Source: Caulobacter sp.
GTDB lineage: Bacteria; Pseudomonadota; Alphaproteobacteria; Caulobacterales; Caulobacteraceae
Reading direction: 5' to 3'
Assembly (NCBI GenBank): GCA_017744495.1
Contig: JAGIBE010000217.1
Coordinates: forward strand, 1-36,603
DNA: 36,603 bases
Shown here: piece by piece, positions 30,045-36,603 of the stretch
Layout of the letters: each line of letters begins with the position of its first letter
How positions within the stretch are numbered: position 1 is the first letter of the stretch
Notes under the pieces: generated by a model
Told to the model about the DNA's origin: nothing
Databases searched by the model: none
What the model saw: only the letters and a program-made list of their open reading frames with translations
Position numbers and translations under genes: made by a program

Positions 30045-30938
30045 ATGATTCCCTTCGTCCGCGAGATCGAGTTCGAGTACGGCCGCTGCGACCAGGTCTC
30101 GCCGCTGATCCGGCGGGTGATCGCCGACAATCCCGGCCCCTTCACCTATGTCGGCACAGGGACGTACATCGTCGGGCGCGGGACGGTGGCGGTGATCGAC
30201 CCCGGGCCTGATCTCGACGGCCACCTCCGGGCGCTGCTGGCGGCGCTGGAGGGCGAGACGGTCAGCCATATCCTGGTCACTCACCACCACAGCGACCACT
30301 CGCCCCTCGCCCGCCCGCTGCAGGAGGCGACCGGGGCGACGATTTACGGCCGCCGCGCGCCGCATCTGGCCGAGCTGGCTCCGGGCGTGGCGCTCGAAGC
30401 CGGCGAGGACGAGGGCTTCCGGCCCGATGTGGAGATCGTCGACGGCGACATCTTCGAGGGTCCGGGCTGGACCCTGCGCGCCGTGACCACGCCGGGCCAC
30501 ACGTCCAACCACGTCTGCTTCGCCTTCGACGAGGAGAAGGCCCTGTTCTCCGGTGACCACGTCATGGGCTGGTCGACCACGGTGATCACCCCGCCGGACG
30601 GCGACATGGGCGACTATTTCGCCAGCCTGGAGAAGGTAGCGGCGATGGGGTTCGACACCTTGTGGCCCACCCACGGCTCGCCCGTCCGGGACGTGCCGCC
30701 CTTCCTGAAGGCCTATGCCGATCACCGCCGCGCCCGCGAGGCCCAAGTGCTGGCGGCGCTGGCGGAAGGGCCGACCACGATCAAGGCCATGGTCCCGACG
30801 CTCTACGCCGCCGTCGATCCCCGCCTGCACCCGGCCGCGGCCATGTCGGTGCTGGCGCACATGCTGCTGCTGGTGAAGGAAGGGCGGGTGGTCACGGACG
30901 GTGTGGCGGGCCTGGACAGTGTCTACCGCCTTCGCTGA
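30045..30938 (+). CDS. MBL-fold metallo-hydrolase (LACTB2-like)
   Basis: A 297-residue metallo-beta-lactamase-fold protein. The zinc motif THHHSDHS carries His80, His82, Asp84 and His85. Later ligands are in TPGHTSNHVC, LFSGDHVMGW and LWPTHGSPV. The C-terminal region (about 215-297) is the winged-helix-like LACTB2-type domain. Members act on RNA or thioesters. It lies after the small minus-strand ORF and ends before a hairpin repeat. A GAGG site precedes the ATG at 30045. Confidence 0.88.
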   Translation: MIPFVREIEFEYGRCDQVSPLIRRVIADNPGPFTYVGTGTYIVGRGTVAVIDPGPDLDGHLRALLAALEGETVSHILVTHHHSDHSPLARPLQEATGATIYGRRAPHLAELAPGVALEAGEDEGFRPDVEIVDGDIFEGPGWTLRAVTTPGHTSNHVCFAFDEEKALFSGDHVMGWSTTVITPPDGDMGDYFASLEKVAAMGFDTLWPTHGSPVRDVPPFLKAYADHRRAREAQVLAALAEGPTTIKAMVPTLYAAVDPRLHPAAAMSVLAHMLLLVKEGRVVTDGVAGLDSVYRLR

Positions 30939-30956
30939 GCCCACTTGCCCTCACCT

Positions 30957-31036
30957 GACCGCTACGCGGTCTGTCCGCCCCCATAGGGGCGGAGTCGCCT
31001 GAACCAAAGCTCTTCCCCCTATGGGGGGCCCGCTGC
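30957..31036. repeat. Dispersed two-hairpin element plus G/C-rich stem between convergent genes
   Basis: GACCGC-TAC-GCGGTC (30957-30971) is followed by TCCGCCCC-CATA-GGGGCGGA (30974-30993), the same order as in the copies at 24781-24934 but with different paired bases. A further C5-TAT-G5 stem lies at about 31014-31027. It separates the stops of the MBL gene and the DUF1499 fusion and probably ends or stabilises both transcripts. Confidence 0.7.
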
Positions 31037-31040
31037 CCCC

Positions 31041-33932
<2,892 letters not shown>

Positions 33933-34122
33933 CGTTCCCCGCTCTCTCAGTCCATTATCGTTGTTCAGGCAAGGCTAGCGGGGCGCCGGCCCGCGCGCAA
34001 CGCGCCGCGCGCTCGAGGCGAACCGGCGCTCGGCGACCGGCCGGTCGCGCTGATCCGTCGCACGCCCCGCGTGGGTCGATCGACTATTATCGTCGCCTAC
34101 CCGACCAACGGACTGAAGTTAC

Positions 34123-35895
34123 GTGAGACAACTGGACGCCATCTTGGCCGACGACCGGCTGGACGAAGTGGCGATGGACACCCACCGGCTGCTGATGTCC
34201 CGGCTGGTCCCGGCGGCGCTGGCGGCCGGCGTCACCCAGATGGCGCTGGGCTGGACGTTCGCGCTCTCCTGGCTGGCGGCGTTCCTGGCGGCCGAGGGCC
34301 TGGCGCGGCTGGCGACCCGGCGATTCAAGCCGGGCGTCCCGGTCACGTCCGGAATGCGCGCCGGCTTCCTGCTGGGCGCCGTGCCGATCAACCTGATCTG
34401 GGCGTGGCTGGCGGCGACACTGTGGTTCTCGCCCCTGCCCCACATGCGCCTGGCAGCGTTGGGCGTGTGGGTCGGACAGATCGTCTACACCCAGAACTTC
34501 CGCCATCAGCCGGTGTCGCTCATCGTGGTGTCGGCGTTCGCGCCGATGCTCTGCCTGGTGCTCTTCCCGCTGTTCTTTTTCCACGACCACGGCGTGGGCG
34601 CCAACATCGCCCGCTGGACCATGGTCATGCTCGTCGCCACCGCCCTGAACGTAATGCTGGCCAACCGCGCCGCCGCCAAGCGCATGGACGCCCTGACGCG
34701 CGGTCTGCGCGAGGAGCGCGAACGGGCGCTTGAAGCCAACCGCGCCAAGTCGACCTTCGTGGCCGTCACCAGCCACGAGCTGCGCACGCCGATGAACGGC
34801 CTCCTGGGGATGGCCTACGCCCTGGACCGCGGCGACCTCAACGAGGCTCAGCGCCGCCACGTGCGTCTGATGATCAAGTCGGGCGACAGCCTGATGCAGG
34901 TGCTCAACGACATGCTGGACCTCTCGAAGATCGAGGCCGGCAAGGTCGAGCTGGACCATGTGGCGGTCAATCTGCACGAGTTGGTCCGAGCGGCCGGCGA
35001 CGCCTGGCGCGACGCCGCCGCCGAGAAGGGCCTGTGGCTGAGGATCGAGATTTCGCCCTCCGCCCCGACCTGGATCCTGGCCGACCCGCAGCGCATCCGC
35101 CAAGTGCTGATGAACCTGATTTCCAACGGCCTGAAGTTCACCAGCCAGGGCGGGGTGACGATCCAGCTGTCGGCCCGCAACGCGCCCCTGGCCGACGGCG
35201 AGAGCGAAATCCGGCTACGGGTGATCGACACCGGCGTCGGCGTCGACGCCAATGTCCACGACCGCATCTTCGAAAGCTTCACCCAGGCCGACAACGCCGT
35301 CTCGCGCAGCCACGGCGGCACGGGCCTGGGCCTGACGATCTCTCGCGCCCTGGCCCGCCAGATGGGCGGCGACCTGGTGCTGGAGAGCGGCGTCGGCGGC
35401 GCGGCCTTCGTCTTCACCTTCTGCGCCACGCCGATTGCGGCCCAGGACGCGCCGGCGGCCGACGACGTCGAGGAGCGGGATGAGCCCGATCTGGGCGCCC
35501 TGCGCGTGCTGATGGCCGAGGACAACGCCATCAATCAGGTCGTGGTGCGCACCATGCTGGAGACCACGGGCGTGGACTTGACCATCGTCAACGACGGCCA
35601 GGCGGCGTTGGACGCCTTGCGGGCCGAAACCTTCGACGCGGTGCTGATGGACATCAACATGCCGGTGATGGACGGCATCACCGCCCTGGGCGAAATCCGG
35701 GCCGGCCGCGCGGGCGACCCGGCCATCCCCGTCATCGCCCTGACCGCCTCGGCCATGTCGGGCGACCGCGAACGCTTCCTGGCCATGGGCTTCGACGACC
35801 ACCTGGGCAAGCCGATCCGGCCGGTCGAACTGCTGTCGTCGATCTGCGCGGCGGCCCGCCCGAAGGGGCGCTGCGCGGAGGCGGCGGAGGCGTAA
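34123..35895 (+). CDS. Hybrid sensor histidine kinase with C-terminal receiver domain
   Basis: A 590-residue protein. About five to six membrane helices (35-180) form an integral membrane sensor without a large periplasmic domain. A short coiled segment leads to HisKA with the phosphorylated His218 (VTSHELRTPMNG). The ATPase domain has NLISNGLKF, DTGVGVD and GTGLGL. The receiver (about 460-580) has AEDNAINQVVV, the acceptor Asp510 in LMDINMPVMDG and Lys563 in GKP. The receiver lacks an output domain, so the signal must pass to a phosphotransferase or separate regulator not present here. The start is a GTG at 34123 with only a weak site. It is divergent from the synthetase-DUF1499 gene. Confidence 0.92.
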   Translation: MRQLDAILADDRLDEVAMDTHRLLMSRLVPAALAAGVTQMALGWTFALSWLAAFLAAEGLARLATRRFKPGVPVTSGMRAGFLLGAVPINLIWAWLAATLWFSPLPHMRLAALGVWVGQIVYTQNFRHQPVSLIVVSAFAPMLCLVLFPLFFFHDHGVGANIARWTMVMLVATALNVMLANRAAAKRMDALTRGLREERERALEANRAKSTFVAVTSHELRTPMNGLLGMAYALDRGDLNEAQRRHVRLMIKSGDSLMQVLNDMLDLSKIEAGKVELDHVAVNLHELVRAAGDAWRDAAAEKGLWLRIEISPSAPTWILADPQRIRQVLMNLISNGLKFTSQGGVTIQLSARNAPLADGESEIRLRVIDTGVGVDANVHDRIFESFTQADNAVSRSHGGTGLGLTISRALARQMGGDLVLESGVGGAAFVFTFCATPIAAQDAPAADDVEERDEPDLGALRVLMAEDNAINQVVVRTMLETTGVDLTIVNDGQAALDALRAETFDAVLMDINMPVMDGITALGEIRAGRAGDPAIPVIALTASAMSGDRERFLAMGFDDHLGKPIRPVELLSSICAAARPKGRCAEAAEA

Positions 35896-35925
35896 GGAGA
35901 GCTAGCCTCCCTCCCCTCCGGCGCC

Positions 35926-36354
35926 TCAGCGGATGTCCAGAACCTTCGTTCCGGCAAACCTCACTTCGACCGGAGCCGTCTTCTCATCGAGCGGGGCGAT
36001 CTCCATGGCGACAGGGTTCCTGTCGTCACAGAGCACAAGCACGCCCTTGATCCCGGAAAAGCCCGCCAAGGCGTCACGCAGCGCGCGAATGTCGCCTTCG
36101 GAAGCCGGACGATCCTGGACAACCAGTTGAACATCGCGCCGCTGCCCAGGACCGCGGTGCTCGTCGATTCTGAGCGTGGCCGAGGAATTGGGGCAGTGCT
36201 GCGTATAGATGGCGGTCGTTCGTTGCGCCGGTGGAAAGTGACGCATCGGCGGGGGCTCTGGCCATTGGGCTTGCGCCCCAAACGGCACGAGAGCTACGCA
36301 CATCAGCAGGACGAACGCAAAGCTCTGCATGATTGGCTTAGGGGCAAATGTCAT
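35926..36354 (-). CDS. Secreted hypothetical protein
   Basis: A 142-residue protein with a signal peptide (hydrophobic QSFAFVLLMCVALVPFGAQAQ). The mature part has a HCPNSSATLRIDEHRG segment and a later VLVLCDD, possibly a two-cysteine disulfide. No family is recognised. I use the ATG at 36354, with GGAG 6 bases upstream, rather than the GTG at 36366. It is convergent with the histidine kinase, 30 bases apart. Function unknown. Confidence 0.75.
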   Translation of the reverse strand: MTFAPKPIMQSFAFVLLMCVALVPFGAQAQWPEPPPMRHFPPAQRTTAIYTQHCPNSSATLRIDEHRGPGQRRDVQLVVQDRPASEGDIRALRDALAGFSGIKGVLVLCDDRNPVAMEIAPLDEKTAPVEVRFAGTKVLDIR

Positions 36355-36497
36355 GGGAAGCTCCACCTAAGCCCATGCCGCGCTCTCTTCAGCGGAAGCC
36401 GCCAATCTACTTTAGCGCGAACGCGATCTTCGCAGCATAAGATCCCCGTCGAACAAAATGCTCTACTAGTCCCTGAAGCGTTCCTCGGCGAGGCCCC

Positions 36498-36603
36498 CTA
36501 CCCCATCGACTCCGCCAAGGCCCGGGCCTCGTCTTCAAACGCGCTGACCGTATCGACCTTGCGCCACGCGATGTCGCCGGTGTCGCGGGTCAGCTGGCTT
36601 TCC
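36498..36603 (-). CDS. 3' end of an unidentified gene (truncated by window edge)
   Basis: The last 35 codons of a minus-strand frame, ending DTVSAFEDEARALAESMG and TAG at 36498. Its start lies beyond the window. Codon use fits the neighbours. The fragment is too short to identify. About 140 bases without features separate it from the secreted protein gene. Confidence 0.55.
   Translation of the reverse strand, partial: ESQLTRDTGDIAWRKVDTVSAFEDEARALAESMG

Overview
The window reads as chromosomal DNA of an alphaproteobacterium of the Caulobacter type. This rests on high-GC coding sequence with strong third-position GC, a Ros/MucR regulator, an HfsK-like holdfast acetyltransferase, a very large Oar-like TonB-dependent receptor, EcfG (SigT)-type and Caulobacter-type promoter motifs, and dispersed GC-rich hairpin repeats like those I associate with Caulobacterales. 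The assignment is an inference from gene content, not from a marker gene. I see no prophage, insertion sequence, CRISPR array or rRNA.

Layout. Positions 1-1.4 kb: an ArsR regulator with its operator, an AHSA1/SRPBCC protein and a small membrane protein, co-oriented. 1.5-5.6 kb, minus strand: an AprI/Inh-like protease inhibitor; a tight hfsK - family-2 glycosyltransferase - cupin/JmjC-like gene set, probably for surface polysaccharide; and a free-methionine-sulfoxide reductase. 5.7-10.8 kb: a crotonase, a divergent GMC oxidoreductase, a vapBC toxin-antitoxin pair with a clear palindromic operator, and an acyl-CoA synthetase. 10.8-15.1 kb: a DUF4180 protein, an HTTM-like membrane protein translationally coupled to a small partner, MntH, a MaoC hydratase, a DUF1272 protein whose ribosome binding site lies in a hairpin, and an OsmC protein. 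15.1-19.6 kb: CsbD behind a SigT-type promoter, a trypsin-like protease, oligopeptidase B, a GNAT and a DUF805 protein. 19.6-21.8 kb: a Cys/His-rich secreted protein and an outer-membrane protein of the copper-locus type, then mucR on the opposite strand. 22.4-24.8 kb: tRNA-Gln(UUG), tRNA-Pro(CGG) and sppA. 24.8-25.6 kb: repeats and a structured gene-poor stretch. 25.6-29.4 kb: the TonB-dependent receptor and a long upstream region. 29.4-36.6 kb: a DUF442 protein, a very small putative lipoprotein, an MBL hydrolase, a fused acyl-CoA synthetase/membrane/DUF1499 protein, a hybrid histidine kinase, a secreted hypothetical protein and the 3' end of a further gene.

Functionally this is mostly core or semi-core genome: acyl-CoA metabolism (two ligases, a crotonase, a MaoC hydratase), envelope and surface functions (holdfast-type polysaccharide, SppA, TonB receptor, copper-type outer-membrane protein), and stress functions (OsmC, CsbD, fRMsr, MntH). 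The most unusual items are the acyl-CoA synthetase-DUF1499 fusion, the stem that covers the DUF1272 ribosome binding site, the SigT-type promoter of csbD, the cysteine-free MucR, and two families of inverted-repeat elements.
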